Shown here: positions 1 to 8,323 of the stretch, one piece after another
How positions within the stretch are numbered: the stretch's first letter is position 1
Layout: each line of letters opens with the position of its first letter
Source: an uncultured Gallionellaceae bacterium
GTDB taxonomy: Bacteria > Pseudomonadota > Gammaproteobacteria > Burkholderiales > Gallionellaceae
Assembly: GCA_903876625.1 (NCBI GenBank)
Contig: CAIRAO010000443.1
Location: forward strand, 1 to 41,714
Reading direction: 5' to 3'
Length of the DNA stretch: 41,714 nucleotides
The notes under the pieces: generated by a model
Seen by the model: the letters and a program-made list of their open reading frames with translations, nothing else
Told to the model about the DNA's origin: nothing
The model's database searches: none
Program-made: the position numbers and the translations under genes

Positions 1-246
1 ATAAAGTTTTTGCAAAACCTCGGTATTGAAAAGTGTCTTGTTAAAAACACCTTTGGATAAATTTGCGTCGTCGTTAGTTGGGAAAGCATCTAACACTGCT
101 TTGCTCCAATTCGAAAACGGGTTGTCAGCTGTTGAAGCGGAATTTTTAAAATACGACTGCATTTGTAGTGCCTGATCGCGCAAAGCGGTAATCGCCTGCT
201 GCTGAGTTTTTATCCAACCATCAAAGTAATCGCTAGAGTTTTCCAC
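1..246 (-). CDS. PhaE-like PHA synthase subunit or granule protein (5' part only)
   Basis: This leftward reading frame enters from position 246 and is still open at the left edge, so only the first 82 residues are visible. The start is GTG at 246-244, preceded by an AGAGGA ribosome site at suitable spacing. The visible part begins ENSSDYFDGWIKTQQQA and is polar and helical, with an aromatic-rich acidic start. That resembles class III PHA synthase PhaE subunits, and the neighbours upstream are phasins. A class III synthase needs PhaE and PhaC, and phaC would be expected beyond the left edge. The assignment rests mainly on context; another phasin-type granule protein is possible. Confidence 0.5.
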   Translation of the reverse strand, partial: MENSSDYFDGWIKTQQQAITALRDQALQMQSYFKNSASTADNPFSNWSKAVLDAFPTNDDANLSKGVFNKTLFNTEVLQKLY

Positions 247-303
247 TTTCGTTCCTCTTCATTCTCGCCTGTTAATCTTGTTGCATATATTGTGGGTAAA
301 GCC

Positions 304-331
304 AGCGTCGGTCACAATTGGCACCGACGCT
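304..331 (-). promoter_or_regulatory. Intercistronic hairpin between phasin and PhaE-like gene
   Basis: AGCGTCGGT (304-312) and ACCGACGCT (323-331) form a perfect 9-bp stem with a 10-base loop. It lies downstream of the first phasin and upstream of the PhaE-like gene. No U-run follows on the minus strand, so it is more likely an mRNA-stabilising or attenuating hairpin than a full terminator. It could make the phasin more abundant than the synthase subunit (inference). Confidence 0.5.
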
Positions 332-349
332 TGCTTACCGAACTTAAGC

Positions 350-709
350 CTATTTTGCAGCTTTAGCTTTTGGAGGGTTTGCAATCTCAATGAAATTCTT
401 GAGCACGTCACGGCTAATCGCCAATTGCTTGTCGTAAGCACTGATCCATGTTTCTTGAAGTTTCAGGGCTTCTTCTGTAGCAGTTTGTGAATTGTTGGCA
501 ACCGTGCTGAACCAAGTTTCGAACTGCGCCAGCGCCTCTTTCGTTTGCGGTGTTTCAGGCAAACCCGGAACGCTGGTGAATGCGGCGTGAGTTTTGCTGA
601 TTGCTTCAACCCACTGTGCACGCAAGTCTTTTTGGGCATTCAGAAGATTGTTGAATACTTGCTTCTGTGTGTTCGCCAATGTGTCAAAATATTCCAATTG
701 CTTATCCAT
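350..709 (-). CDS. Phasin family protein (copy 1)
   Basis: A 119-residue, almost entirely helical, cysteine-free protein beginning MDKQLEYFDTLANTQKQ. It has the look of phasin_2 (PF09361) proteins, which coat polyhydroxyalkanoate granules in the cytoplasm and control their size. The start at 709 has an AAGGAA ribosome site five bases upstream. It aligns without gaps to the next gene over nearly its whole length, with roughly half the positions identical, so the two arose by tandem duplication. It ends in an Ala/Lys tail (PPKAKAAK) common in phasins. It sits in a leftward operon with other granule genes. Confidence 0.88.
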   Translation of the reverse strand: MDKQLEYFDTLANTQKQVFNNLLNAQKDLRAQWVEAISKTHAAFTSVPGLPETPQTKEALAQFETWFSTVANNSQTATEEALKLQETWISAYDKQLAISRDVLKNFIEIANPPKAKAAK

Positions 710-743
710 GTCGGTTCCTTTCGAAATTATTTTTCAATCAGAC

Positions 744-1106
744 TTAAGCGAGCTTCGCTTTTGCCAAGATTGGGTTAACTAAATCAACCGCATTCTTCAA
801 TCCGGCACGATTGATAGCAACTTGTTTTTCGTAAGCTGCGATCAAACTATCTTGTGTCTTCATTGCTTCTTCAGTTGCGGTTTTGGATGCATTGGCAACA
901 GAGCTGAACCAGTTGTTGAACTGAGTCAGGGCCTCTTTAGTGTATGCATTTTCCGGTACGCCAGGAATGCTGGTGATCGCTGCATAAGATTTGCCTACTA
1001 CGTCGATCCATTGAGTGCGCAGTTGTGCTTGAACTTCTGTGAGGTTATTCAAAACCTGGTTTTGTGCGTTAGCCAATACGTCAAAATATTCCAATTGCTT
1101 TTCCAT
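744..1106 (-). CDS. Phasin family protein (copy 2)
   Basis: A 120-residue phasin beginning MEKQLEYFDVLANAQNQ, paralogous to the gene just downstream. I chose ATG at 1106 rather than a start five codons earlier because AAAGGA lies at good spacing before 1106 and would fall inside the coding region otherwise. As in other phasins the chain is a run of amphipathic helices without cysteine, ending in NPILAKAKLA. Two near-identical phasins in tandem suggest gene dosage or mixed oligomers on the PHA granule surface (inference). Confidence 0.88.
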   Translation of the reverse strand: MEKQLEYFDVLANAQNQVLNNLTEVQAQLRTQWIDVVGKSYAAITSIPGVPENAYTKEALTQFNNWFSSVANASKTATEEAMKTQDSLIAAYEKQVAINRAGLKNAVDLVNPILAKAKLA

Positions 1107-1143
1107 GTTATTTCCTTTCAAAGTTAAGTTACAAAGTTAAAAA

Positions 1144-1587
1144 TTACTTTCCCTTAGTGGGAGTTGATTGCTTCAGTACGTCAAAAAAACTCTTTGTGAC
1201 TTCGCGGCTCATATCGAGTTGCTTGTCAACAATTTCTTGCCATGCTTGTTGTGCTTTGGCACTGTTCTCGGCCATGTATCTTTGTTGCAATTCGCCGAGT
1301 GTGGTGCGCAGCATCTGGTTTTCATTTTTGAGGGTTACGTTTTCTTTCTGCAAATCGTCATATTTGGCTTGGGGTACAAAACCAAAGTTCTGATAGAAAT
1401 CCTTCATACCTTCCATCATCTTGTCTGCGCTGGGGAAGGCCTGACTTTGAGATGAAATACCCCAAAATTTGTTTGCCGCTTCGATGCCCTGTTGTTGGGC
1501 AATCTTTATAAATTCGTTTGCACCTTGCTTGAACATGGGATTTGAAAACATTTCCATCATCATTCGCATTTGTTGTTCAGTCATCAT
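1144..1587 (-). CDS. PHA-cluster protein with coiled coil and phasin-like tail
   Basis: A 147-residue protein. ATG at 1587 is preferred over TTG at 1593 because GGAGG lies seven bases before 1587. The N-terminus is unusually Met-rich (MMTEQQMRMMMEMF). A heptad-like stretch follows at about residues 75-110 (YDDLQKENVTLKNENQM), probably a coiled coil. The last 35 residues (VDKQLDMSREVTKSFFDVL) resemble the C-terminal helix of the two phasins next door (YDKQLAISRDVLKNFIEI). It may therefore bind granules through the tail and oligomerise through the coiled coil, like a PhaE or PhaR accessory subunit. I do not recognise the exact family. Confidence 0.7.
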   Translation of the reverse strand: MMTEQQMRMMMEMFSNPMFKQGANEFIKIAQQQGIEAANKFWGISSQSQAFPSADKMMEGMKDFYQNFGFVPQAKYDDLQKENVTLKNENQMLRTTLGELQQRYMAENSAKAQQAWQEIVDKQLDMSREVTKSFFDVLKQSTPTKGK

Positions 1588-1601
1588 GATCAAGCCTCCA
1601 A

Positions 1602-1946
1602 TTAGTTTGGTTTCTTGGCACTATCTTCGCCATTTGCAAGGGAAACTTCAGCAACATGGTCAACACCGTTAGTGCTCCAGACAGCCCAAGGGTTGCTCAT
1701 CATCTTGAACATGTCGGCATCTTTCATGGCGCCAAACTGTTTAAGCCACGACCCCAGCAAGCCGAAATAATTCTTCAGATCCCAGCCGGAATTCAGCATA
1801 AAAGGTAAAGACCGGTTCAAATCACGAATATAAGAACGTACGACGTATGCAACGTTGATATCTGGATCGCCAAATGCTTCCAGATGCGTTTTGAGCTTTT
1901 CGTATTCTTCTTCGTCCAAACGTATTGTGATCGGTTTCAATGCCAT
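1602..1946 (-). CDS. Ribbon-helix-helix protein, putative regulator of the PHA cluster
   Basis: A 114-residue protein starting at ATG 1946 (GAGG six bases upstream). Residues 1-30 (ALKPITIRLDEEEYEKLK) have the pattern of a ribbon-helix-helix DNA-binding strand and first helix. The rest (about 40-100) is hydrophobic and aromatic (DLKNYFGLLGSWLKQFG) and is not a usual RHH partner domain. It is the first gene of the leftward granule cluster, and its promoter carries two GTANTAC boxes. I infer an autoregulator, perhaps sensing granule material through the C-terminal part as PhaR-type repressors do. That function is not demonstrated by sequence alone. Confidence 0.65.
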   Translation of the reverse strand: MALKPITIRLDEEEYEKLKTHLEAFGDPDINVAYVVRSYIRDLNRSLPFMLNSGWDLKNYFGLLGSWLKQFGAMKDADMFKMMSNPWAVWSTNGVDHVAEVSLANGEDSAKKPN

Positions 1947-1979
1947 TTTGTGCCTCACTTGAAGTTCTAAAGTAAGCGT

Positions 1980-2007
1980 ATGGTACTACAAAAGTAATAC
2001 TTGTCAA
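1980..2007 (-). promoter_or_regulatory. Promoter of the PHA-granule operon with possible RHH operator
   Basis: Read on the minus strand: TTGACA (2007-2002), a 16-base spacer, then TACCAT (1985-1980). Within the spacer are GTATTAC (2000-1994) and GTAGTAC (1989-1983), self-complementary at their ends and 11 bp centre to centre. That is about one helical turn, the arrangement bound by paired RHH dimers. The first gene of the operon encodes an RHH protein, so autorepression is likely (inference). Confidence 0.5.
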
Positions 2008-2008
2008 C

Positions 2009-2044
2009 AAAAAAATAAGGCTGGAATCAAAAATCCCAGCCTTA
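2009..2044 (-). terminator. Rho-independent terminator of acsA
   Basis: TAAGGCTGG (2016-2024) pairs perfectly with CCAGCCTTA (2036-2044). On the minus strand the stem-loop is followed by seven Ts (2015-2009). It lies 24 bp past the acsA stop and just before the granule-operon promoter, insulating the two leftward units. Confidence 0.9.
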
Positions 2045-2067
2045 AATTATAAAAATTGAAAAAAGTC

Positions 2068-4026
2068 TTAAGAAACAGTCTGTTTGAATTGTTCCAAAAT
2101 CGCAGGATTTTCCAGAGTGGAAATATCTGCGGTGATTTCTTCACCCTTGGCCAACGTGCGCAGCAAACGTCTCATGATTTTCCCGGACCGTGTTTTGGGT
2201 AAATTGTCGCCAAAGCGAATATCATCCGGCTTGGCAATCGGGCCAATTTCTTTGCCCACCCAATCACGCAGTATGGCAACGATCTTCTTGGCTTCTTCGC
2301 CTTGTGGACGTTCGCCTTTCAGCACCACATACGCGACTATTGCTTCGCCCTTAATGTCGTGCGGTTTGCCTACTACTGCGGCTTCTGCTACGAGCGGATT
2401 GGTTGCCAGCGCTGATTCAATTTCCATTGTGCCCATGCGGTGGCCGGAGACATTCAATACATCATCGATACGACCCATGATGGTGAAATAGCCCGTTTCT
2501 TTATCACGTATCGCGCCATCTCCCGCCAGATAGAGTTTGCCTCCAAGATCTTCAGGGAAGTAAGATTTTTTATAACGCTCGGGATCATTCCAGATCGTGC
2601 GGATCATCGATGGCCAAGGTTTGCTGATGACGAGGAAACCACCTGTACCCCATTCGACTTCATGGCCGGCCTCATCCACCACGGTAATTTTCATACCAGG
2701 GAAGGGCAGTGTGCAAGATCCCGGAATCAATGGGGTGACTGGCAGTGGTGTAATGACATGGCCACCAGTTTCTGTTTGCCAGAAAGTATCTACAATCGGG
2801 CAACGGCTTCCACCGACTTCTTTGTAAAACCACATCCAGGCTTCCGGATTGATCGGTTCGCCGACAGAACCAAGTAGCCGCAGGCTGGTCAAATTGAACT
2901 TCTTAGGTAAATCTCCACCCAATTTAATGAGTGATCGTATCGCTGTTGGCGCCGTATAGAAAATAGTGACTTTGAGTTTTTCGATGACTTGCCAGAAACG
3001 CGAGGCGTCCGGATAGGTAGGAATCCCTTCAAATACGACTTGCGTCACACCCATCGCCAAGGGGCCATAGGTCACATAAGTGTGGCCGGTAATCCAGCCC
3101 ACATCTGCCGTACACCAGAATACGTCATTGTCTTTCACATCGAATGTCCAGCGCATCGTGTTCATGGCATGCAACAGATAGCCAGCTGAAGAGTGCTGCA
3201 CACCCTTGGGTTTGCCTGTAGAGCCGGAGGTATAGAGCAGGAAAAGCGGATGTTCAGCATTCACCCAAACCGGGTCGCAGGTATCAGGCTGGTTGGCAAT
3301 AAGATCGTTCCACAAGATTTCACGCTTGCTATCCAAAGTGATTGGCCCGCCAGTGCGTTTGTAAACAACGACCTTTTCAACACAATTGCACAGTGGGTCT
3401 AACAGTGCCTCATCCACAGCTGGTTTTAGCGGTAGTTGCTTTCCCCCGCGGAACTGACCATCGCAGGTAATGATCACGCGCGCCTGAGCATCAGAAATTC
3501 GTTCAACCAGACTTTTGGCAGAGAAGCCACCAAACACGACCGAGTGAATGATCCCCAAGCGAGCACAAGCTTGCATCGCGACAACAGCTTCAACTCCCAT
3601 TGGCATGTAGATAACGACTCGATCACCCTTATTCAAGCCAAGAGATTTAAGACCATTGGCCAGTTTGCAAACTTGATGGTAAAGAGAACGGTAAGTGACT
3701 GGCGTTGAGGTGCCGTCATCCGCTTCAAAAATAATCGCTGTTTTATCCCCTTTGGTAGCCAAGTGCCGATCAATACAGTTGTAAGATACATTCAATTCGC
3801 CATCGTCAAACCAACGATAGAAAGGAGCTTTGCTTTCATCAAGTATTTTTGTGAAAGGTTTGTGCCAGATCAGTAACTCCCGCGCCAGCTTTGCCCAAAA
3901 GCCTTCGTAGTCACGATCAGCTTCGGCACAAAGCACCTGGTAAGCATCCATGCTCGATATGGTTGCCTGATCTAATGTTTGTTTGCTTGGATGAAATAGA
4001 TGATGCTCATGTAAAACACTACTCAT
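2068..4026 (-). CDS. acsA: Acetyl-CoA synthetase
   Basis: A 652-residue AMP-forming acetate:CoA ligase, the normal family length. It converts acetate, ATP and CoA to acetyl-CoA through acetyl-AMP in the cytosol. Visible motifs are the phosphate loop [11 protein letters not shown] (about 265-275), the TFWQTETGG motif, YLAGDGA and [13 protein letters not shown] in the hinge region, and [11 protein letters not shown] near the end. The lysine of SGK (about 616) is the residue acetylated by Pat-type enzymes in the family. GGAGG precedes the ATG. Next to PHA genes it probably feeds acetyl-CoA into storage polymer synthesis or recovers it (inference). A strong terminator follows. Confidence 0.97.
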   Translation of the reverse strand: MSSVLHEHHLFHPSKQTLDQATISSMDAYQVLCAEADRDYEGFWAKLARELLIWHKPFTKILDESKAPFYRWFDDGELNVSYNCIDRHLATKGDKTAIIFEADDGTSTPVTYRSLYHQVCKLANGLKSLGLNKGDRVVIYMPMGVEAVVAMQACARLGIIHSVVFGGFSAKSLVERISDAQARVIITCDGQFRGGKQLPLKPAVDEALLDPLCNCVEKVVVYKRTGGPITLDSKREILWNDLIANQPDTCDPVWVNAEHPLFLLYTSGSTGKPKGVQHSSAGYLLHAMNTMRWTFDVKDNDVFWCTADVGWITGHTYVTYGPLAMGVTQVVFEGIPTYPDASRFWQVIEKLKVTIFYTAPTAIRSLIKLGGDLPKKFNLTSLRLLGSVGEPINPEAWMWFYKEVGGSRCPIVDTFWQTETGGHVITPLPVTPLIPGSCTLPFPGMKITVVDEAGHEVEWGTGGFLVISKPWPSMIRTIWNDPERYKKSYFPEDLGGKLYLAGDGAIRDKETGYFTIMGRIDDVLNVSGHRMGTMEIESALATNPLVAEAAVVGKPHDIKGEAIVAYVVLKGERPQGEEAKKIVAILRDWVGKEIGPIAKPDDIRFGDNLPKTRSGKIMRRLLRTLAKGEEITADISTLENPAILEQFKQTVS

Positions 4027-4387
4027 ATTGCCTCCTCTGGTTTTGGTTTTTGGAATTGCTCAATTAAATACGAATTGATCGTAAATAGAAATGAATTTTT
4101 ATAACAAAATATTAAGTGTGCGCAAACGAAAAATCAGTTTTCTTTTCTATTAGATTCATTTGTGTAAAGTTAGAATCTTTCACCGTTAACTTGGAACTTG
4201 TGATTTTAATCTTCTATCAGCCGAAACGCCTAGAATATTAAAGCAATTTGAAAATTTTTAAATGAGCCGAGATGCAGGCTTTTAATCGTATTGCTTTTGT
4301 ACTATGAAACGCAGAACGATTTGAGAATGGGGTCATGCTCAAATTTAGCCTTGGCGCACTATGTAAAATATCAATTTTGTTAGCTTT
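4027..4387. other. AT-rich intergenic region between acsA and nifE
   Basis: The acsA start and the NifA-type site of nifE face away from each other across this stretch. On the minus strand a TATAAA -10-like element (complement of 4098-4103) could serve acsA, but its -35 partner (TTGCGC) is weak. I see no convincing gene: a 71-codon leftward frame at 4238-4453 overlaps the nifE promoter and has no ribosome site. Confidence 0.5.
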
Positions 4388-4403
4388 TGTCAGTTTTGCG
4401 ACA
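4388..4403 (+). promoter_or_regulatory. NifA-type upstream activator site of nifE
   Basis: TGT (4388-4390), ten bases, ACA (4401-4403) is an exact TGT-N10-ACA match to the NifA enhancer consensus. Its centre lies about 78 bp before the expected transcription start of the -24/-12 promoter at 4448-4462, a normal distance for NifA sites. Confidence 0.75.
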
Positions 4404-4447
4404 CTAGATAATTTCTCAATATCTATATTAATCAATTTGCTAGTCAT

Positions 4448-4462
4448 TGGCACGGCAATTGC
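4448..4462 (+). promoter_or_regulatory. Sigma-54 (-24/-12) promoter of the nifEN operon
   Basis: TGGCAC (4448-4453), five bases, TTGC (4459-4462) is a perfect core match to the RpoN consensus with GG and GC ten bases apart. Transcription should begin near 4474, which rules out a nifE start further upstream than ATG 4498. Together with the upstream TGT-N10-ACA site it predicts NifA/RpoN control. Confidence 0.9.
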
Positions 4463-4497
4463 GAATAGGTGAATGTCAAAACCTAAGAGTCAATATC

Positions 4498-5904
4498 ATG
4501 CAAGCCAAGGATATCGCCGAGTTACTCAACGAACCGGCGTGCTCACATAACACCAAGTCGAAATCAGGCTGCGCACGTCCCAAGCCGGGAGCGACTGCGG
4601 GAGGTTGTTCGTTTGATGGTGCCCAGATTGCGCTACTACCGATTGCGGATGTAGCGCACATTGTGCATGGCCCCATTGCTTGCGCGGGTAGCTCGTGGGA
4701 CAACCGTGGCACACGTTCTTCCGGTTCGACTTTATATCGAATTGGCATGACCACCGACCTGACCGAACAAGATGTCATCATGGGTCGCGGCGAAAAACGC
4801 TTGTTTCATGCTATCAAGCAAGCGGTAGAGAGCTATTCCCCCAAAGCAGTTTTTGTTTACAACACTTGCGTACCCGCACTGACAGGTGACGACATTAGTG
4901 CCGTGTGCAAAGCGGCTGCAGAAAAATGTGGCGTGCCGGTTGTACCTGTAGATTGTGCCGGTTTCTATGGCACTAAAAATCTGGGTAACCGAATCGCGGG
5001 TGAAGCAATGTTCAAATATGTGGTGGGCACCGCCGAACCGTTGCCTGTACTACCCGAATCGCAACGCCCGAATATTAATGTGCACGATGTGAATCTGATT
5101 GGCGAATACAACATCGCGGGTGAATTCTGGAATGTGCTGCCGCTGTTCGATGAACTGGGTTTGCGCATTCTTTGCACCCTTTCTGGCGATGCGCGTTTTC
5201 ATGATGTGCAAACTATGCACCGTGCCGAAGCGGACATGGTGGTGTGCGCCAAAGCGTTGCTCAACGTTGCGCGCAAGCTCGAAACCGATTACAAGATTCC
5301 GTATTTTGAAGGCAGCTTCTATGGGGTGACGGATACCTCGCAAGCATTCCGTGATTTTGCACGTTTGCTGAAAGACCCCTCTTTGAACGAACGCACTGAA
5401 GCATTGATTGCACGCGAGGAAGCCAAGATCAACACAGCGCTTGATCCGTGGCGCGAGAAGTTGCGAAGCAAACGCGTATTGCTTTACACCGGCGGAGTCA
5501 AATCATGGTCGATTGTTTCTGCCTTACAAGATTTGGGCATGGATGTTGTCGCAACCGGCACCAACAAATCCACAGAAGAAGACAAAGAGCGCATCCGCGA
5601 AATAATGGGTGACAAAACCAAGATGATTACTGACGGCAGTCCCAAGGCGTTGCTCGGAGCGGTGAAAGAATATCAGGCCGATATTCTGATCGCCGGTGGG
5701 CGCAATATGTACACCGCACTGAAAGCCAGAATTCCATTTCTCGACATTAACCAGGAACGTGAATTTGGTTACGAAGGCTATTCCGGCATGATCGAACTCG
5801 CACGCCAACTTGCGCTCACACTGCAAAGTCCGGTGTGGGAGTCAGTTCGTAAACCTGCGCCGTGGGCAAAGGCTTCGGCTCCCGGCATTGAGATGGTGGC
5901 ATGA
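4498..5904 (+). CDS. nifE: Nitrogenase FeMo-cofactor scaffold subunit NifE
   Basis: A 468-residue homologue of the nitrogenase alpha subunit that pairs with NifN as the cytosolic scaffold on which the NifB product matures into FeMo-cofactor. With the ATG at 4498, Cys37 (GGCSFDGAQ), Cys62 (IACAGSSWD) and Cys124 ([10 protein letters not shown]) fall exactly at the cluster-ligand positions known in Azotobacter NifE, which supports this start. The mapped sigma-54 promoter also excludes the longer frame from 4447. The ribosome site is weak. The stop is separated from the nifN start by one base, so translation is probably coupled. Confidence 0.97.
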   Translation: MQAKDIAELLNEPACSHNTKSKSGCARPKPGATAGGCSFDGAQIALLPIADVAHIVHGPIACAGSSWDNRGTRSSGSTLYRIGMTTDLTEQDVIMGRGEKRLFHAIKQAVESYSPKAVFVYNTCVPALTGDDISAVCKAAAEKCGVPVVPVDCAGFYGTKNLGNRIAGEAMFKYVVGTAEPLPVLPESQRPNINVHDVNLIGEYNIAGEFWNVLPLFDELGLRILCTLSGDARFHDVQTMHRAEADMVVCAKALLNVARKLETDYKIPYFEGSFYGVTDTSQAFRDFARLLKDPSLNERTEALIAREEAKINTALDPWREKLRSKRVLLYTGGVKSWSIVSALQDLGMDVVATGTNKSTEEDKERIREIMGDKTKMITDGSPKALLGAVKEYQADILIAGGRNMYTALKARIPFLDINQEREFGYEGYSGMIELARQLALTLQSPVWESVRKPAPWAKASAPGIEMVA

Positions 5905-5905
5905 G

Positions 5906-7429
5906 ATGGCTGAGATACTAAAACGCAACAAAGCACTCGCGGTGAATCCGCTCAAGGCGAGTCAGCCCATGGGTGCATCGCTTGCTTTTCTAGGCATCAA
6001 TCGCGCGATTCCGATGCTGCATGGTTCACAAGGTTGCAGCGCCTTCGGCAAGGTGTTTTTTGTGCGCCACTTTCGCGAACCCATCCCATTGCAAACAACT
6101 GCGATGGATCAAGTTTCAACCGTGATGAGTGCAGACGAAAATGTGATCTTGGGATTGAAAGCAGTTTGCGAGAAAAGCAAACCCGCCTTGATCGGTTTGC
6201 CGACTACTGGTCTCTCCGAAACACAGGGAACAGACATCAAGCGTTTGGTAAAAGAATTTTACACAGCGCATCCCGAATTTGCGCACATTCCGATCGTGCC
6301 TGTAAATACCCCTGATTTCAGCGGCTGCCTGGAAAGTGGTTATGCACTTGCCGTGAAGGCCGTGATCGAAACATTGCTCCCCGCATCTGCTCACTCCACC
6401 AACGGGGGAGGGTTGGGGAGGGGGTCTGTCGGAAAACGCAAAAAACAAGTCAACGTTCTTGCCGGGTCGTTCTTGACACCCGGCGACACCGAACACATCA
6501 AAGAACTCATTGAAGCCTTCGGTCTGCGTCCGTTGGTGTTACCGGATATTGCTGATTCTTTAGACGGACATCTCACTGAAATGGAAAGTAGTCCGCTGAC
6601 GGTTGGCGGTACACCTGTATCGGACATATCGAGTATGGACGAATCGATTGCTACGCTAGTACTGGGCAATTCACTAAATGAAGCGGCAGATTTTCTCAAG
6701 GAACAAACCGGTGTACCTGATTATCGATTCGATAGTTTGATGGGACTGGATGCGATGGATATTTTTGTCGCCGCACTTGCCGAGATCAGCGGTAAACCGG
6801 TACCGGAAAAAATCGAACGTCAGCGTGCACAGTTGCAGGATGCGATGGTAGATAGTCATTTCATGTTGGGTTTTGCGCGTATTGCGATCGCGGCTGATCC
6901 TGATCTGCTTTACGGTTTTTCGAAGTTCTTGGCCGGGATGGGTTGCGAAGTGGTTGCCGCTGTTGCACCGGCACGCGCCAGCATTTTACAAAATGTGGCA
7001 GCAGCCCAGGTCGGCATTGGCGATCTGGAAGATTTGGAAATTGCTGCCAGGAAAAATGGTGCACAACTCATCATCAGCAATTCACACGCTGTGGAAACGT
7101 CGCATCGTCTTGGTATACCACTGCTACGCGCAGGCTTTCCCCAATATGATTTGATCGGAGGATATCAGCGCCTGTGGGTGGGTTATCGCGGAACGCGTCA
7201 AGCATTGTTCGATCTCGCCAACATGATGGTGGAACACGGACATCAAGAGACTGAACCCTACGTTTCAATTTACTCCCGGCGAACAGGAGATGCTGCGCAT
7301 TTCCCTTACACTAACCCTCTTCCCAAGTTCGAAAAGCTTTTGGCCGGGCACCTGGAAGAGGGGGCAAAAATGAAAAGCAATTTAGGAGACTTGTGTCATG
7401 CGACACCTGCGACTGGTCAAACACACTAA
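5906..7429 (+). CDS. nifN: Nitrogenase FeMo-cofactor scaffold subunit NifN
   Basis: A 507-residue beta-type partner of NifE. Cys44 ([11 protein letters not shown]) is the conserved cluster ligand, and the N-terminal part through PVNTPDFSG is typical. The start at 5906 follows the nifE stop by one base. The protein is about 50 residues longer than usual NifN (roughly 458 in Azotobacter). Part of the excess is a Gly/Arg/Lys-rich insert at about residues 161-178 ([17 protein letters not shown]) encoded by a dispersed G-rich repeat. A second, diverged repeat-like stretch encodes part of the C-terminal extension. The catalytic core looks intact. Confidence 0.96.
   Translation: MAEILKRNKALAVNPLKASQPMGASLAFLGINRAIPMLHGSQGCSAFGKVFFVRHFREPIPLQTTAMDQVSTVMSADENVILGLKAVCEKSKPALIGLPTTGLSETQGTDIKRLVKEFYTAHPEFAHIPIVPVNTPDFSGCLESGYALAVKAVIETLLPASAHSTNGGGLGRGSVGKRKKQVNVLAGSFLTPGDTEHIKELIEAFGLRPLVLPDIADSLDGHLTEMESSPLTVGGTPVSDISSMDESIATLVLGNSLNEAADFLKEQTGVPDYRFDSLMGLDAMDIFVAALAEISGKPVPEKIERQRAQLQDAMVDSHFMLGFARIAIAADPDLLYGFSKFLAGMGCEVVAAVAPARASILQNVAAAQVGIGDLEDLEIAARKNGAQLIISNSHAVETSHRLGIPLLRAGFPQYDLIGGYQRLWVGYRGTRQALFDLANMMVEHGHQETEPYVSIYSRRTGDAAHFPYTNPLPKFEKLLAGHLEEGAKMKSNLGDLCHATPATGQTH
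6391..6426 (+). repeat. G-rich dispersed repeat inserted in frame in nifN
   Basis: The stretch CCACCAACGGGGGAGGGTT followed by GGGGAGGGGG is shared, with few changes, with 8324-8358 (same orientation) and 8260-8292 (opposite orientation). Here it lies inside nifN and is read through in frame, adding a low-complexity Gly/Arg segment. Confidence 0.8.
7311..7364. repeat. Possible diverged copy of the G-rich repeat in the nifN 3' end
   Basis: CTAACCCTCTTCCC (7311-7324) and GGAAGAGGGGG near 7354-7364 match the two arms of the inverted G-rich repeat but are separated by about 30 extra bases. CCTCTTCC and GGAAGAGG can pair. It encodes part of the C-terminal extension of NifN. The match is partial and could be chance. 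Confidence 0.35.
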
Positions 7430-7439
7430 GGAGGTCAAT

Positions 7440-7853
7440 ATGTCCGTGAAAATTGCTTTTGCAACGAGTAACCGTCGCGCGGTTAACCAGCATTTCGGCG
7501 CAGCCGAAGCTTTCGCCATTTATGAACTTGGCGAGAGCGAGACGCGGATGGTTGAAGTGGCTGAATTTATCGAAACGGCAATGGATGGACACGAAGGAAA
7601 GCTTGCAGCAAAAGTTGATCTGTTGGGAGATTGTGCGGCTGTTTATTGTAATGCGGTAGGGGCCTCGGCAATCCAGCAATTGCTGGCGAAAAGCATCCAG
7701 CCTATGCGTGTCGATGAAGGCACGCTCATTGATGAATTACTGCTTGGCTTGCAAAAAAATCTGGCGAACGATCCTCCGGTATGGATGACAAAGCATCTCA
7801 AAAAGCAGTCGAAGTCAGCAAGCTTTGCCGAAGATGAGGCGTGGCAAGAATGA
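7440..7853 (+). CDS. nifX: FeMo-cofactor carrier/insertion protein NifX
   Basis: A 137-residue member of the NifX/NafY dinitrogenase-cofactor-binding family. It carries FeMo-cofactor precursor between NifB, NifEN and the apo-enzyme. The family pattern is seen at the N-terminus (KIAFATSNRRAVNQHFG, then FAIYELGE). An AAGGAGG site five bases before ATG 7440 fixes the start. It follows nifN by ten bases and overlaps the next gene by four (ATGA), consistent with one operon. The C-terminal 25 residues are lysine-rich and probably disordered. Confidence 0.94.
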   Translation: MSVKIAFATSNRRAVNQHFGAAEAFAIYELGESETRMVEVAEFIETAMDGHEGKLAAKVDLLGDCAAVYCNAVGASAIQQLLAKSIQPMRVDEGTLIDELLLGLQKNLANDPPVWMTKHLKKQSKSASFAEDEAWQE

Positions 7854-8272
7854 TAGAGACAACTGCGCGTGTAGTTTCCATCAGCAATGGCACGGCACAG
7901 ATCGACCCGACCACCACGTCCGGTTGTGGTGGGTGCAAGTCACGCAACAGCTGCGGAGTCTCCGGGCTGGGGAAATATTTTTCCAATACGCGCAAATCGA
8001 TTGAGGTGGCGTGTGATGAAAATATACGTCCAGGGGACGAATTGCAATTGAGCATGAGCGAAGGAGATCTGCTTAAGGCTGGGTTGCTGGTTTATTTTCT
8101 TCCCGTTGTGCTTTCCCTGGTGGGGGCAGGTGTCGTGTCATCGCTGGGATTTGGTGATGCGGGTGCTGTGCTGGGGATGGTGACTGGATTCGTAGTTGGA
8201 TTTTTACTGACGCGATTGTCAGGGTGGGCACCGAACTTAGTGGCGCACAAGGTGGAAGCACCCCCTCCCTAA
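7850..8272 (+). CDS. RseC/MucC-family membrane protein in the nif operon
   Basis: A 140-residue protein with an N-terminal small domain holding a Cys cluster (SGCGGCKSRNSCG, about 25-37) and two membrane helices at about 78-95 and 103-122. This is the layout of the RseC family, which in other bacteria acts with Rnf-type complexes in reducing SoxR or tunes sigma-E. Its ATG overlaps the nifX stop. In a nif operon a role in electron delivery to nitrogenase or in iron-sulfur redox control is plausible (inference). The last residues (APPP) and the stop codon are supplied by a G-rich repeat, so the natural C-terminus may have been altered. Confidence 0.85.
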   Translation: MIETTARVVSISNGTAQIDPTTTSGCGGCKSRNSCGVSGLGKYFSNTRKSIEVACDENIRPGDELQLSMSEGDLLKAGLLVYFLPVVLSLVGAGVVSSLGFGDAGAVLGMVTGFVVGFLLTRLSGWAPNLVAHKVEAPPP

Positions 8273-8292
8273 CCCTCCCCTGGTGGGAGGGG
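8260..8292 (-). repeat. G-rich dispersed repeat, inverted copy, ending the RseC-family gene
   Basis: Read on the minus strand it matches the nifN copy: CCCCTCCCACCAGGGGAGGG then TTAGGGAGGGGG. Internal CCTCCC and GGGAGG can form a hairpin. The preceding gene's last codons and stop lie inside it. Confidence 0.8.
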
Positions 8293-8323
8293 ATAAAGCG
8301 CCTGGATGGAGAGGATAAAAAGT

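Noticed and set aside
304-331. TGGCACCGACGCTTGC-like sigma-54 element on the plus strand
   Set aside because: The spacing between GG and GC is 11 rather than 10 bases and no rightward gene follows.
4238-4453. 71-codon leftward ORF upstream of nifE
   Set aside because: Overlaps the NifA site and the sigma-54 promoter and has no ribosome site.
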